Shown piece after piece: positions 55,072 through 64,000 of a stretch of DNA of 64,000 nt. Source of the DNA: Planctomycetota bacterium (GTDB lineage Bacteria > Planctomycetota > UBA1135 > UBA2386). The notes under the pieces are model-generated. The model was not told where the DNA came from and did no database searches. It saw only the letters and a list, made by a program, of their open reading frames with translations. The stretch's first letter is position 1, and each line of letters begins with the position of its first letter. The position numbers and the translations under genes are program-made. The DNA is taken from assembly GCA_020638655.1 (NCBI GenBank), contig JACKIC010000001.1, positions 372,001 to 436,000 on the forward strand, in the 5' to 3' direction.

Positions 55072-55997
55072 TTGCCTCCTTGCCGGCCGAGTCGCTCCGC
55101 GCGCAGCCGCGCCGCGTTCTCCTCGAGCTCCTGCAGGCGCTGCTTCTCGGCCGCCTGGTTGGCCTCGTTGCGGTAGCTGTCACCCAGCTGCAGATAGGCC
55201 TCGGCCACGTGCTTGTAGAGCCACGTCGGCACCTGCCGCTGCTGCAGCAGGAACCGCGCCCAGATGCGACGCAGCGACTCCTGGTCGCCGTTCTCGGCCG
55301 CCGCCTTGGCCATCGCGACGAGGTCCTCGGGCAGCGAGTGGCTCTGTTCGATCGCCTCGGCCTTGCGCTGGTACTCCTGCGAAGCCGTGAGGTTGCCGAC
55401 GCGACTCGAGTAGTAGCTCAGCGCCATCAGCACGGAGAGGCGCTGACTGGGCGCCATGCGCGGCGAGTCGAGCAGGTACTTCTCGAGGATCTCGATCGCC
55501 GAGCCCCACTCGCGACGCTCGGCCGCGACCAGGGCCAGGTTCCACGGGTCGTTGAAGTTGGCGCCGGCCGGCGAGCCGGTCTTCGGCGCGGTCGGCTGCG
55601 TGCCCGGCTCCGCCGCGGTCTGATTCGTCGCGGGATCGGTCGACGTCGACGTCGACCCGGGCGTCGGCAGCATCGCGACGACGATCATCGCCACCACGTT
55701 GCCGACCAGCAGCAGCCTCAGCACCAGCTCGCGGGTGCGGTTGCGGCGCGGCGGGGTCGTCGCCTGCGCGATCTCCTCGTGCGCCTTGGCCAGGACCTTC
55801 TGGCCCTCGGCCAGGGCCTGCTCGGCGGCCTTGAGCGCCTCGCCGTCGAGATCGACAGCGGCCTTCTTGGCCGCTGCGGGCTTGGCCGCGCCCGCCGACA
55901 TCAGGTCCGCGAGCTGCGGACTCTTCGTCGACTCACCGGCGCCAGCCGACTCGTTGTCGGTGACCGAGGTCGTCGGATCTTTGTGCTCTTCGCTCAC
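55068..55997 (-). CDS. Membrane-anchored TPR-like protein
   Basis: A 309-residue protein. A cytoplasmic acidic/Ala-Lys-rich region of about 88 residues precedes one transmembrane helix (LVLRLLLVGNVVAMIVVAML) at about residues 91-110. A Thr/Pro/Ser-rich linker follows, then an exported helical domain of TPR type (NLALVAAERREWGSAIEILE, SQRLSVLMALSYYSSRVGNL, WLYKHVAEAYLQLGDSYRNE). The GTG start overlaps the upstream TGA. Single-span topology with exported TPR repeats suggests a transmembrane link between envelope partners and cytoplasmic signalling. Function not established. Confidence 0.78.
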   Translation of the reverse strand: MSEEHKDPTTSVTDNESAGAGESTKSPQLADLMSAGAAKPAAAKKAAVDLDGEALKAAEQALAEGQKVLAKAHEEIAQATTPPRRNRTRELVLRLLLVGNVVAMIVVAMLPTPGSTSTSTDPATNQTAAEPGTQPTAPKTGSPAGANFNDPWNLALVAAERREWGSAIEILEKYLLDSPRMAPSQRLSVLMALSYYSSRVGNLTASQEYQRKAEAIEQSHSLPEDLVAMAKAAAENGDQESLRRIWARFLLQQRQVPTWLYKHVAEAYLQLGDSYRNEANQAAEKQRLQELEENAARLRAERLGRQGGK

Positions 55998-56848
55998 GGC
56001 TCACTCCACAAGTCGGCAAGAACGGCCGGCAATCGGGGACCGACCTTCTCCCTCATCGGCATGTCATGGGCTCTTCCCTGACTGATTGCCCAAGATTGCA
56101 TCGCTTCGGGCATGTTCAGGAAGTGCACGCGCCCACCTCGGGACTGGCAGCGCGCCGCGCCGTCCAACAAGCGGGCGAAGCCGTCGGCGCCGAGTCGGGC
56201 GCCGTGCAGGTCGATCGCGAACTCCCCGGACGGCGGCCAGTCCGCGTCGGGACCGACGACCGGCGTGGTGATGTCGGGGCGCCCGTCGCGGCACCACCGC
56301 AGCTCCACCTGGGGCTCACCCCGCGCCGTCACGAGGCGCAGGTCACCACCGAGCTCCTCGAGCTGGCGGACCAGCCCGGGCTTGCCCAGGGGCGCCGACA
56401 GCTGCACGTAGACACCGTCGTCACGGATCCTCGCCGCCGCCGGGCGGCCCAGGACGTCGAGCGCCCGCTGCAGCAGCGCCGCGACGTCGGCGGGCAGCGA
56501 CGGGTCGACGGCGAACTCGCGCCGCACCGCCAGCGTGCCCAGCAGTTCGATCAGGCGGGTGGGCATCACCGGCTTCTGCAGCACCGCGCGCACCGTGCTC
56601 TCGCAGGCCACCTCCTCGGGGTGCCCGCTGATCGCCACCGCCGGACAGGTGCACTTGCCCAGGAAGCTGCTGGCGAACCCGTCGGGCAGGCGCCAGTCGC
56701 TGACGACCACGTCGAAGCTGTCTTCGGCGAGCGCGCGCGACGCCGCGGCACAATCGGCCGCCGTGGTCACCTCGTAGCCCTTGCGGCGCAGCAGCGCCGC
56801 GAGCCCCTCGCGGATCCCGGCCTCGTCGTCGACCAGCAGGCACTTCAT
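55994..56848 (-). CDS. Receiver-domain protein with STAS-like C-terminus
   Basis: A 284-residue protein. Residues 1-115 are a receiver domain with the N-terminal acidic LVDDEAG, phospho-acceptor Asp51 in VVVSDWRLPDGFAS, and the conserved Lys in VLQKPVMPT. The C-terminal half has DLHGARLGADGFARLLDGAA and SRGGRVHFLNMPEAMQSWAI, which resembles anti-sigma-antagonist STAS domains, though the family's phosphorylatable Ser is not clear. It lacks a DNA-binding domain. Such a protein would pass a phospho-signal to a protein partner. ATG overlaps the upstream TGA (ATGA). The STAS assignment is moderate-confidence inference. Confidence 0.75.
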   Translation of the reverse strand: MKCLLVDDEAGIREGLAALLRRKGYEVTTAADCAAASRALAEDSFDVVVSDWRLPDGFASSFLGKCTCPAVAISGHPEEVACESTVRAVLQKPVMPTRLIELLGTLAVRREFAVDPSLPADVAALLQRALDVLGRPAAARIRDDGVYVQLSAPLGKPGLVRQLEELGGDLRLVTARGEPQVELRWCRDGRPDITTPVVGPDADWPPSGEFAIDLHGARLGADGFARLLDGAARCQSRGGRVHFLNMPEAMQSWAISQGRAHDMPMREKVGPRLPAVLADLWSEP

Positions 56849-57479
56849 GCGCAGGTCGTGCAGGACGTCGACGCCGGCAGGGTCAGCGAGAACCGCGTGC
56901 CACGCGGCAAGGGCTTGCACTCGATGCGGCCGCCGTGCGCGGCCACGGTCGTGGCCACGGCGAACAGGCCGAGCCCGCTGCCGCCGCGCCCGGACCAGCC
57001 CGGCGCGAACAGGCGATCGACGTCGCGAGGGTCGACCCCGCAGCCGTCGTCCTCGACGTGCACGGTGACCTCGTCGCCCAGGGACTGCACCGCCAGGCGC
57101 AGCTTGCGCGCACCGGCCTGCCGGGCGTTCTCGAGCAGGTTGTCGAGCGCGCGCTCGAGCATCGCGGCGCTGCCGCTGACGGTCGCTTCGCACTGCAGCG
57201 AGACGAGCTCGGCGCCGTGCCGGGCCGCGACGCGCTGCAGCAGCGCGCCGAGCGCCAGTTCGGCGGTGCTGCCGGCCATGCCGCGCGCCAGGGCGAGCCA
57301 GCCGTCGATCAGGCCGGTCATGCGGTCCATGTCGCCGAGCACGCCGTCCAGCACCGCCGCCCGGGGGTCGCCCTCGTCGACCATCTCGCGGGCCAGCATG
57401 ACCCCGGTCATGGCCGAGGCCAAGGGGTTGCGCAGCTCGTGTCCGAGCACGCCGGGCAGCCGCTCGACCTCGAACGCGG

Positions 57480-57483
<4 letters not shown>
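56845..57483 (-). CDS. Minimal soluble histidine kinase
   Basis: A 212-residue kinase reduced to the catalytic core. The phosphoacceptor box is LGHELRNPLASAMTGVMLAR, followed by dimerisation helices and ATPase boxes ALDNLLENARQAG, VEDDGCGVDPRDVD and GGSGLGLFAVATTVAAHGG. It has no sensor domain or transmembrane segment, so it likely depends on a partner for signal input. The GTG start overlaps the TGA of the NtrC-type gene (GTGA) and its TGA overlaps the downstream receiver ATG. It probably phosphorylates one or both neighbours. Confidence 0.9.
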
Positions 57484-58901
<1,418 letters not shown>

Positions 58902-59143
58902 GTGCCGACCTTTGTGGGGTTTCGCGTCAGTCGCGGGGGGCGCCGACGCGAAACGCTGGATGACCTTGCCATGGGGCTTTTCGGCACACTCGGGCGTCGA
59001 CCTTTTGGTCAGTCCGCGAAAATCTCCGCATTTCCGCGGCTCCCCGCCCCGGTCGTCTCAAGGTCTGGACACTTCCTCCGGAGATTCAGGCGAAGTCAAC
59101 GCCCCACAAACGAGCGGGCAACTACCAGGAGCATCGGGGAGTC

Positions 59144-59971
59144 ATGGGTCTCAGAGTCAACACCAACGTCGCTTCCATCAACGCGCAGCGGAACCTGTCC
59201 ACGGTCACCGAGCGCCTGAGCGGGAACTTCCGCCGTCTCTCGACGGGTCTTCGTATCAGCACCGCGGCCGACGACGCCGCCGGTCTGGCCATCAGCGAGC
59301 GCCTGCGTTCGCAGGTCCGCTCGCTCGAGCAGGCCAAGCGCAACGCCAACGACGGCATCTCCTTCGTGCAGACCGCCGAAGGCGCCCTCAACGAGGTCAG
59401 CTCGATCCTGACCCGCCTGCGTGAGCTGGCGGTCCAGTCGAGCAACGGCTCGGTCAGCAACCAGGACAAGGAGACCCTCGACGAGGAGTTCCAGAGCCTG
59501 GTGAGCGAGATCGACCGCATCGGCCGCTCGACCGAGTTCAACGGCATCAAGCTGCTCGACGGCAGCTCGACCAGCGTCAGCTTCCAGGTCGGCTTCGGCA
59601 CGACCGCCAACATCGACACCCTGTCGGTGACCCTGTCGGCCGCGCTGGGCACCACCCTGGCGCTGAACTCGCTCGACATCGGCTCGGGCGGCGCCTTCAC
59701 CACGGCGATCACCAACATCGACGCGGCGATCAACACCGTCAGCGGCCTGCGCGGCACCCTGGGCGCCGTCCAGAACCGCCTCGGCAGCACGATCAACAAC
59801 CTGGCCATCCAGGTCGAGAACCTCAGCGCCGCCGAGTCGCGCATCCGCGATGTCGACGTCGCCTACGAAACCGCCCAGCTGACCAGGAACAACATCCTGC
59901 AGCAGGCGAGCATCTCGATCCTGTCGCAGGCCAACGCCCAGCCGCAGTCGGCCCTGCAGCTGCTGCAGTAA
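59144..59971 (+). CDS. Flagellin (copy 1)
   Basis: A 275-residue flagellin of minimal size, essentially the D0/D1 N- and C-terminal domains with little or no variable D2/D3 region. N-terminal hallmark VNTNVASINAQRNLSTVTER followed by RRLSTGLRISTAADDAAGLA. C-terminal SRIRDVDVAYETAQLTRNNI, then ILQQASISILSQANAQPQ. The ATG has GGGGAG just upstream. It is the first of four tandem copies, nearly identical to copy 2 at the DNA level across long stretches. Divergent from the regulatory operon. It forms the flagellar filament. Confidence 0.96.
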   Translation: MGLRVNTNVASINAQRNLSTVTERLSGNFRRLSTGLRISTAADDAAGLAISERLRSQVRSLEQAKRNANDGISFVQTAEGALNEVSSILTRLRELAVQSSNGSVSNQDKETLDEEFQSLVSEIDRIGRSTEFNGIKLLDGSSTSVSFQVGFGTTANIDTLSVTLSAALGTTLALNSLDIGSGGAFTTAITNIDAAINTVSGLRGTLGAVQNRLGSTINNLAIQVENLSAAESRIRDVDVAYETAQLTRNNILQQASISILSQANAQPQSALQLLQ

Positions 59972-60325
59972 GCCCCAAGGCGGATCACCGCACGCTTCGA
60001 GGCGGCGCGCTCCGAGCGGGGCGCGCCGCCTCGCGCGTTTTGGGGGCCGGTTCGCGCGCCGGGTGTGTCACCGCGAGACCACCGCCGCGGCGACCGTCGG
60101 AATCCGCGACACGGGCCGCCGAGAATCTGCCGCGCCCGCGCCGCCGCCCAGCGGGCCATGGCAAGGCCGGAACCTGTCGCACGAGTGCACACTGCCGCCG
60201 ATTCTGCGCGATTTGACCGCGCTGGCGGGGCCGTGCGCTCAAGAGCTGGCCACCGGTACCGAGCATGACCCAAGCATCCTCGCCCGCATCTCGCGGGTGA
60301 CCACAGACAACGCAACGGGGTTTCC
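59972..60325. other. Intergenic region between flagellin copies 1 and 2
   Basis: 354 bp with a terminator hairpin at its start (59998-60033) and then the leader and promoter region of copy 2. No convincing coding frame. A GCCGATT at 60197-60203 resembles a flagellar sigma28 minus-10 box, but without a convincing minus-35 partner. Confidence 0.6.
59998..60033 (+). terminator. Intrinsic terminator after flagellin copy 1
   Basis: A perfect 13-bp GC stem (59998-60010 with 60021-60033) closes a 10-nt loop and is followed by GCGTTTT. It starts 26 bp past the stop codon, so copy 1 is probably its own transcript. Confidence 0.75.
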
Positions 60326-61153
60326 ATGGGTCTTCGAGTCAACACCAACGTCGCTTCCATCAACGCGCAGCGCAACCTGTCGTCCGTCACCGATCGTCTC
60401 AGCGGCAACTTCCGTCGCCTGTCGACCGGCCTCCGCATCAGCACCGCGGCCGACGACGCCGCCGGCCTGGCGATCAGCGAGCGCCTGCGCTCGCAGGTCC
60501 GCTCGCTCGAGCAGGCCAAGCGCAACGCCAACGACGGCATCTCCTTCGTGCAGACCGCCGAAGGCGCCCTCAACGAGGTCAGCTCGATCCTGACCCGCCT
60601 GCGCGAGCTGGCGGTCCAGTCGAGCAACGGCTCGGTCAGCAACCAGGACAAGGAGACGCTGGACGGCGAGTTCCAGAGCCTGGTCAGCGAGATCGACCGC
60701 ATCGGCCGCTCGACCGAGTTCAACGGCATCAAGCTGCTCGACGGCAGCTCGACCAGCGTCAGCTTCCAGGTCGGCTTCGGCACGACCTCGGGCATCGACA
60801 CCCTGGCCGTGACCCTCTCGGCCGCGCTCGGCACGACCCTGTCGCTCAACTCGCTCGACATCGGCTCGGGCGGCGCCTTCACCACGGCGATCACCAACAT
60901 CGACTCGGCGATCAACACCGTCAGCGGCCTGCGCGGCACCCTCGGCGCCGTCCAGAACCGCCTCGGCAGCACGATCAACAACCTGGCCATTCAGGTCGAG
61001 AACCTCAGCGCCGCCGAGTCGCGCATCCGCGACGTCGACGTCGCCTACGAGACCGCCCAGCTGACCCGCAACTCGATCCTGCAGCAGGCGAGCATCTCGG
61101 TGTTGGCCCAGGCCAACGCCCAGCCGCAGTCGGCCCTGTCGCTGCTCGGCTGA
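60326..61153 (+). CDS. Flagellin (copy 2)
   Basis: A 275-residue flagellin differing from copy 1 at only scattered positions (for example LSSVTDRL for LSTVTERL, DGEFQ for DEEFQ, and the C-terminus NSILQQASISVLAQ). Same minimal D0/D1 layout and the same LSTGLRISTAADDAAG and ESRIRDVDVAYETAQ landmarks. The ribosome binding site is weak (GGGG). A similar hairpin follows its stop codon. Close sequence identity implies recent duplication or ongoing gene conversion with copy 1. Confidence 0.96.
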   Translation: MGLRVNTNVASINAQRNLSSVTDRLSGNFRRLSTGLRISTAADDAAGLAISERLRSQVRSLEQAKRNANDGISFVQTAEGALNEVSSILTRLRELAVQSSNGSVSNQDKETLDGEFQSLVSEIDRIGRSTEFNGIKLLDGSSTSVSFQVGFGTTSGIDTLAVTLSAALGTTLSLNSLDIGSGGAFTTAITNIDSAINTVSGLRGTLGAVQNRLGSTINNLAIQVENLSAAESRIRDVDVAYETAQLTRNSILQQASISVLAQANAQPQSALSLLG

Positions 61154-61181
61154 TCCGAAGCGGCACCCGCCGAAACCACAC

Positions 61182-61219
61182 CGAGGCGGCGATCTCCCGA
61201 ACGGGGGGTCGCCGCCTCG
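61182..61219 (+). terminator. Hairpin after flagellin copy 2
   Basis: An 11-bp stem (61182-61192 with 61209-61219) closes a 16-nt loop containing a C-run opposite a G-run that may extend the structure. Its outer CGAGGCGGCG is the same as in the terminator after copy 1. No T-run follows. Confidence 0.55.
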
Positions 61220-61380
61220 CTGCATGTACCGGCCGATGCCGCCGGGCTTCCGCGCCCCCGGTCCCGTTGCTGGACCGCCGCTGTCGAGGAATCCGACAAC
61301 AGGACCTCCAGCCGTCGCGGGATCCGCCGTGAATGGCGACGCGCCAGCGAGAGTCGCCGGCGCGGGACAAGGGGAAAACG

Positions 61381-62208
61381 ATGGTACTCAGCGTCAACAC
61401 CAACCTCGCTTCGATCAACGCGCAGCGCAACCTCGCCAAGATCACCGACCAGCTCGGCAAGAGCTTCCGCCGGCTCAGCACGGGCCTGCGCATCGCCACC
61501 GCGGCCGACGACGCCGCCGGTCTGGCGATCTCCGAGCGGCTGCGCGGCCAGATCCGCTCGCTCGACCAGGCGCGCCGCAACGCCAACGACGGCATCAGCC
61601 TCGTGCAGACCGCCGAGGGCGCGCTCGGCGAGGCCAGCGACCTGCTGACCCGCCTGCGTGAACTGGCCGTGCAGGCGAGCAACGGCACCGTCTCGACCGA
61701 CGACCGCGACACGCTGCAGGAGGAGTTCGGCGCCCTGGTCGAGGAGATCGACCGCATCGCGCAGAGCACCGACTTCAACGACATCAAGCTGCTCGACGGC
61801 ACCCAGGCGAACGTGACCTTCCAGGTCGGCATCGGCACGGTCGCGGGCGTCGACACCCTGACCGTCTCGCTCGACTCGGCGCGCGCTTCGGACCTGGGCC
61901 TCGACGTGCTCGACATCGGCAGCGCCGGCGACCCGTCGGCCGCGATCGACGCGCTCGACTCCGCCATCGACGGCATCTCGAGCCTGCGCGGCCGCCTCGG
62001 CGCGACCCAGAACCGCCTCGACTCGACGATCAACAACCTCGGCGCCCGCAGCGAGAACCTCGCCGCCGCCGAGTCGCGCATCCGCGACGTCGACGTCGCC
62101 TTCGAAACCGCGCAGCTGACCCGGCTGCAGATCATGCAGCAGGCGGCGATCGGCGTGCTCGGGCAGTCGAACGCGCTGCCGCAGGCGGCCCTGCGCCTGC
62201 TCGCGTGA
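61381..62208 (+). CDS. Flagellin (copy 3, most divergent)
   Basis: A 275-residue flagellin and the most divergent of the four: N-terminus VLSVNTNLASINAQRNLAKI, then TDQLGKSFRRLSTGLRIATA. The central part differs (NGTVSTDDRDTLQEEFGALV; SLDSARASDLGLDVLDIGSA), but the conserved C-terminal ESRIRDVDVAFETAQLTRLQ is kept. AAGGGG precedes the ATG at 61381. A minor or differently placed filament subunit is possible, since multi-flagellin filaments often segregate subunits along the filament. This is inference. Confidence 0.95.
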   Translation: MVLSVNTNLASINAQRNLAKITDQLGKSFRRLSTGLRIATAADDAAGLAISERLRGQIRSLDQARRNANDGISLVQTAEGALGEASDLLTRLRELAVQASNGTVSTDDRDTLQEEFGALVEEIDRIAQSTDFNDIKLLDGTQANVTFQVGIGTVAGVDTLTVSLDSARASDLGLDVLDIGSAGDPSAAIDALDSAIDGISSLRGRLGATQNRLDSTINNLGARSENLAAAESRIRDVDVAFETAQLTRLQIMQQAAIGVLGQSNALPQAALRLLA

Positions 62209-62426
62209 TCGCGCGAGGCGCGGCGGGCGCGGTTCGCCGCGGCCGCCGCGCGCCCACCCCCCGCGCCCACCTTCCCGTGACAAGGCGCGGTTGCCGCAGT
62301 CCTGCACAGCGCGCGGGAAAATGCGGCATTCCTCTTCAGCTTCGCGGGGACTCTGTGCCGATCTTCACCATGCGCACGCACGAGCGCTGCGCAACACCAC
62401 ACAGAGTCACGCAACGGGGAAGAAGA

Positions 62427-63254
62427 ATGGGTCTTCGGGTCAACACCAACTCCGCCTCGATCAACGCACAGCGCAACCTGGCGTCGGTCTCGGAGAAGCT
62501 CTCGGGCAACTTCCGTCGTCTGTCGACGGGTTTGCGCATCTCGACCGCGGCCGACGACGCCGCCGGTCTCGCCATCTCGGAACGTCTGCGCTCGCAGATC
62601 CGCTCGCTCGACCAGGCGAAGCGCAACGCGAACGACGGCATCTCCCTCGTGCAGACCGCCGAGGGCGCGCTGAACGAGGTGAGCTCCATCCTCACGCGTC
62701 TGCGTGAGCTGGCGATCCAGTCGAGCAACGGCTCGGTGAGCAATCAGGACAAGGAGACGCTGGACACCGAGTTCCAGAGCCTCGTCGACGAGGTCAACCG
62801 CATCGGTCGCTCGACCGAGTTCTCCGGCATCAAGCTGCTGGACGGCTCGTCGACCAGCGTCAGCTTCCAGGTCGGCTTCGGCACGACCGCCAACATCGAC
62901 ACGATCTCGGTCGGTCTGAGCGCGGCGCTGAGCACCACGCTGGGCCTCAGCTCGCTCGACATCGGCTCGGGCGGCGCGTTCACCACCGCGATCACCAACA
63001 TCGACGCGGCGATCAACACCGTCAGCGGCCTGCGCGGCACCCTGGGTGCGTCGCAGAACCGCCTGAGCAGCACGATCAACAACCTCGCCATCACGGTCGA
63101 GAACCTCAGCTCCGCCGAGTCGCGCATCCGCGACGTCGACGTGGCCTACGAAACGTCGCAACTGACCCGCAACTCGATCCTCCAGCAAGCCAGCATCTCC
63201 GTGCTGTCGCAGGCCAATGCCCTGCCGCAGTCGGCGCTGCGCCTGCTCGGCTGA
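62427..63254 (+). CDS. Flagellin (copy 4)
   Basis: A 275-residue flagellin close to copies 1 and 2 at the protein level (VNTNSASINAQRNLASVSEK, RRLSTGLRISTAADDAAGLA, ESRIRDVDVAYETSQLTRNS) but with many synonymous DNA differences, so its duplication is older. GGGGAAGAAG lies just upstream of the ATG. FlaG follows 97 bp later, so the two may be cotranscribed. Confidence 0.95.
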   Translation: MGLRVNTNSASINAQRNLASVSEKLSGNFRRLSTGLRISTAADDAAGLAISERLRSQIRSLDQAKRNANDGISLVQTAEGALNEVSSILTRLRELAIQSSNGSVSNQDKETLDTEFQSLVDEVNRIGRSTEFSGIKLLDGSSTSVSFQVGFGTTANIDTISVGLSAALSTTLGLSSLDIGSGGAFTTAITNIDAAINTVSGLRGTLGASQNRLSSTINNLAITVENLSSAESRIRDVDVAYETSQLTRNSILQQASISVLSQANALPQSALRLLG

Positions 63255-63351
63255 TCGAAGCGGGCCCGTTGCAGGTATGGATGCCGACGCGGCACACCGG
63301 GGACTCCTTCCCCGGTGGGTCGCGCCGTATCTCGACCAGGAGAGCCCGAAC

Positions 63352-63768
63352 ATGGACCTCGATCGCTCCTCACTGCCCGACCCGCGCCAGCAGGACCTGC
63401 GCGCCCGCTCGGTCCAGGTGCAAGAACTCCTCGCCAAGCCAGCCGGGGTCGAAGCGACACCCACGCAGCCGGCTCACGGCGGCGCCACCGGCAACCAGCG
63501 CGCCGAGAACGGTCCGCGCAAGTCCGAGGAGGAGGCGACCGCCAAGGACCGCCGCAAGTCGGCCATGGCCAGCGTGGTCGAGTTCCTGTCGCTGCCCGTG
63601 GACACCGAGCTCGACATCGAAGTCGACGTCCAGGAGGAGCAGGTCTCCTTCGTCATCCGCGACCGCGAGACCGGCGAGGTCCTGCGCACCATCCCCGAGG
63701 GGGACGCCGCCGACCTGGTGAGCAAGCTGCGCGACTTCCACGGCGGCCTGGTCGACCGCTCGCTCTGA
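63352..63768 (+). CDS. flaG: FlaG-family flagellar protein
   Basis: A 138-residue protein. The N-terminal half is hydrophilic and variable. The C-terminal half has VVEFLSLPVDTELDIEVDVQ and then VSFVIRDRETGEVLRTIPEG with LVSKLRDFHGGLVD, the FlaG signature with its conserved D-x-ETGEV-x-R-x-IP core. FlaG proteins affect filament length or assembly. CCAGGAGAG precedes the ATG. Its place right after the flagellin array supports the call. Confidence 0.85.
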   Translation: MDLDRSSLPDPRQQDLRARSVQVQELLAKPAGVEATPTQPAHGGATGNQRAENGPRKSEEEATAKDRRKSAMASVVEFLSLPVDTELDIEVDVQEEQVSFVIRDRETGEVLRTIPEGDAADLVSKLRDFHGGLVDRSL

Positions 63769-63844
63769 GACTGAACTGATTCCTTCCGTGGTGCACATGC
63801 CCAGGTGAGCCGCGAACGCCGGCCCCGCATCGTCACCGAAGGGG

Positions 63845-64000
63845 TCAGGCCACCATGCGAGCGCGCACCGTCTGCGCGCCGCTCTTGCTCATCGGGTGGA
63901 TGCTCCGATCGCCCCAATCCTGGCGCCACGCGAGCACCTCTGCCGCATCGAGGTTTCGCGGCACGAGGCCGAGCAGCCTGGCCGGGGTCTCGTCCTCCAG
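63845..64000 (-). CDS. C-terminal end of an unknown gene (cut by window edge)
   Basis: An open frame of 51 codons enters from the right edge and ends with TGA at 63847-63845. The visible C-terminus (LLGLVPRNLDAAEVLAWRQD, WGDRSIHPMSKSGAQTVRAR) has the codon use of neighbouring genes. No family can be assigned from this fragment. It is convergent with flaG, 76 bp away. Confidence 0.45.
   Translation of the reverse strand: MEDETPARLLGLVPRNLDAAEVLAWRQDWGDRSIHPMSKSGAQTVRARMVA

Noticed and set aside
58902..59143. Sigma54 promoter between the regulatory operon and flagellin copy 1
   Set aside because: Candidate GG and GC elements do not have the required 10-bp spacing on either strand.
61334..61348. 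Sigma54-like element (TGGCGAC with a GC 10 bp on) before flagellin copy 3
   Set aside because: GG-N10-GC spacing fits, but the minus-12 part (CAGC) is poor and such matches are common by chance at this GC content.
60197..62363. GCCGAT boxes upstream of flagellin copies 2, 3 and 4 as sigma28 minus-10 elements
   Set aside because: The boxes are present (60197, 61232, 62357), but no consistent minus-35 element lies about 15 bp upstream and spacing to the start codons varies.

Overview
The window is a continuous stretch of a very GC-rich (about 70%), gene-dense bacterial chromosome. No rRNA, tRNA, insertion sequence, prophage or CRISPR array was recognised. The gene content points to Planctomycetota: an adjacent DUF1549/DUF1553 plus DUF1501 pair, a secreted sulfatase, FG-GAP/VCBS and HEAT-repeat exported proteins, a multihaem cytochrome fused to HEAT repeats, an ECF sigma factor fused to a membrane-anchored exported half, and ATGA/GTGA-coupled operons. 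Flagellar genes suggest a motile member. The lineage call is inference from gene content, not from a marker-gene phylogeny.

Layout. 1-3.7 kb: the end of a hypothetical gene, a thioredoxin-like/HEAT protein whose redox motif is interrupted by an in-frame TGA (candidate selenoprotein), and an FG-GAP secreted protein. 3.7-6 kb, minus strand: acyl-CoA carboxylase beta subunit, a DUF4262 protein and a small membrane protein. 6-12.3 kb: a large Kelch-like/glycine-rich exported protein, a tandem pair of near-duplicate exported proteins and a small membrane-anchored protein. 12.3-16.6 kb: C45-family hydrolase, GT2 glycosyltransferase, TerB-like protein, double CDGSH protein, small exported protein and a DAACS symporter. 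16.7-23.2 kb, minus strand: sbcC and sbcD separated by an ATGA-coupled GNAT/SDR pair. 23.2-28 kb: an epimerase-like reductase, two exported or anchored unknowns, rpmG and another exported protein.

28.3-31.1 kb: an SDR / enoyl-CoA hydratase / acyl-CoA dehydrogenase operon; a PaaK-like CoA ligase lies at 35.7 kb. 31.1-32.6 kb: motA-motB. 33-35.6 kb: a pentahaem cytochrome c/HEAT lipoprotein with a CRP/CooA-type palindrome upstream. 37-45 kb: DUF1549/1553 + DUF1501, a pilin-like protein, a dihaem peroxidase-like lipoprotein and a sulfatase. 45.2-47.6 kb: the sigma-factor/membrane fusion. 48-49.9 kb: a DUF2237 protein, a PyrK-like electron-transfer protein and a metallophosphoesterase.

49.9-58.9 kb, minus strand: eight consecutive genes that each overlap the next by about 4 nt. 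They encode two NtrC-type regulators, two histidine kinases, a receiver protein with a STAS-like tail, and three envelope proteins rich in TPR or coiled coil. The cluster is divergent from four tandem 275-residue flagellin genes followed by flaG (59.1-63.8 kb). With motAB in the same window, the simplest reading is a planctomycete-type two-tier flagellar (or envelope) regulatory system facing its flagellin array.

The strongest unusual signals are the UGA in a thioredoxin UxxC position with a suitably spaced hairpin, the fully overlapping regulatory operon, the sigma-membrane fusion, and a recurring module shared by at least four exported proteins.
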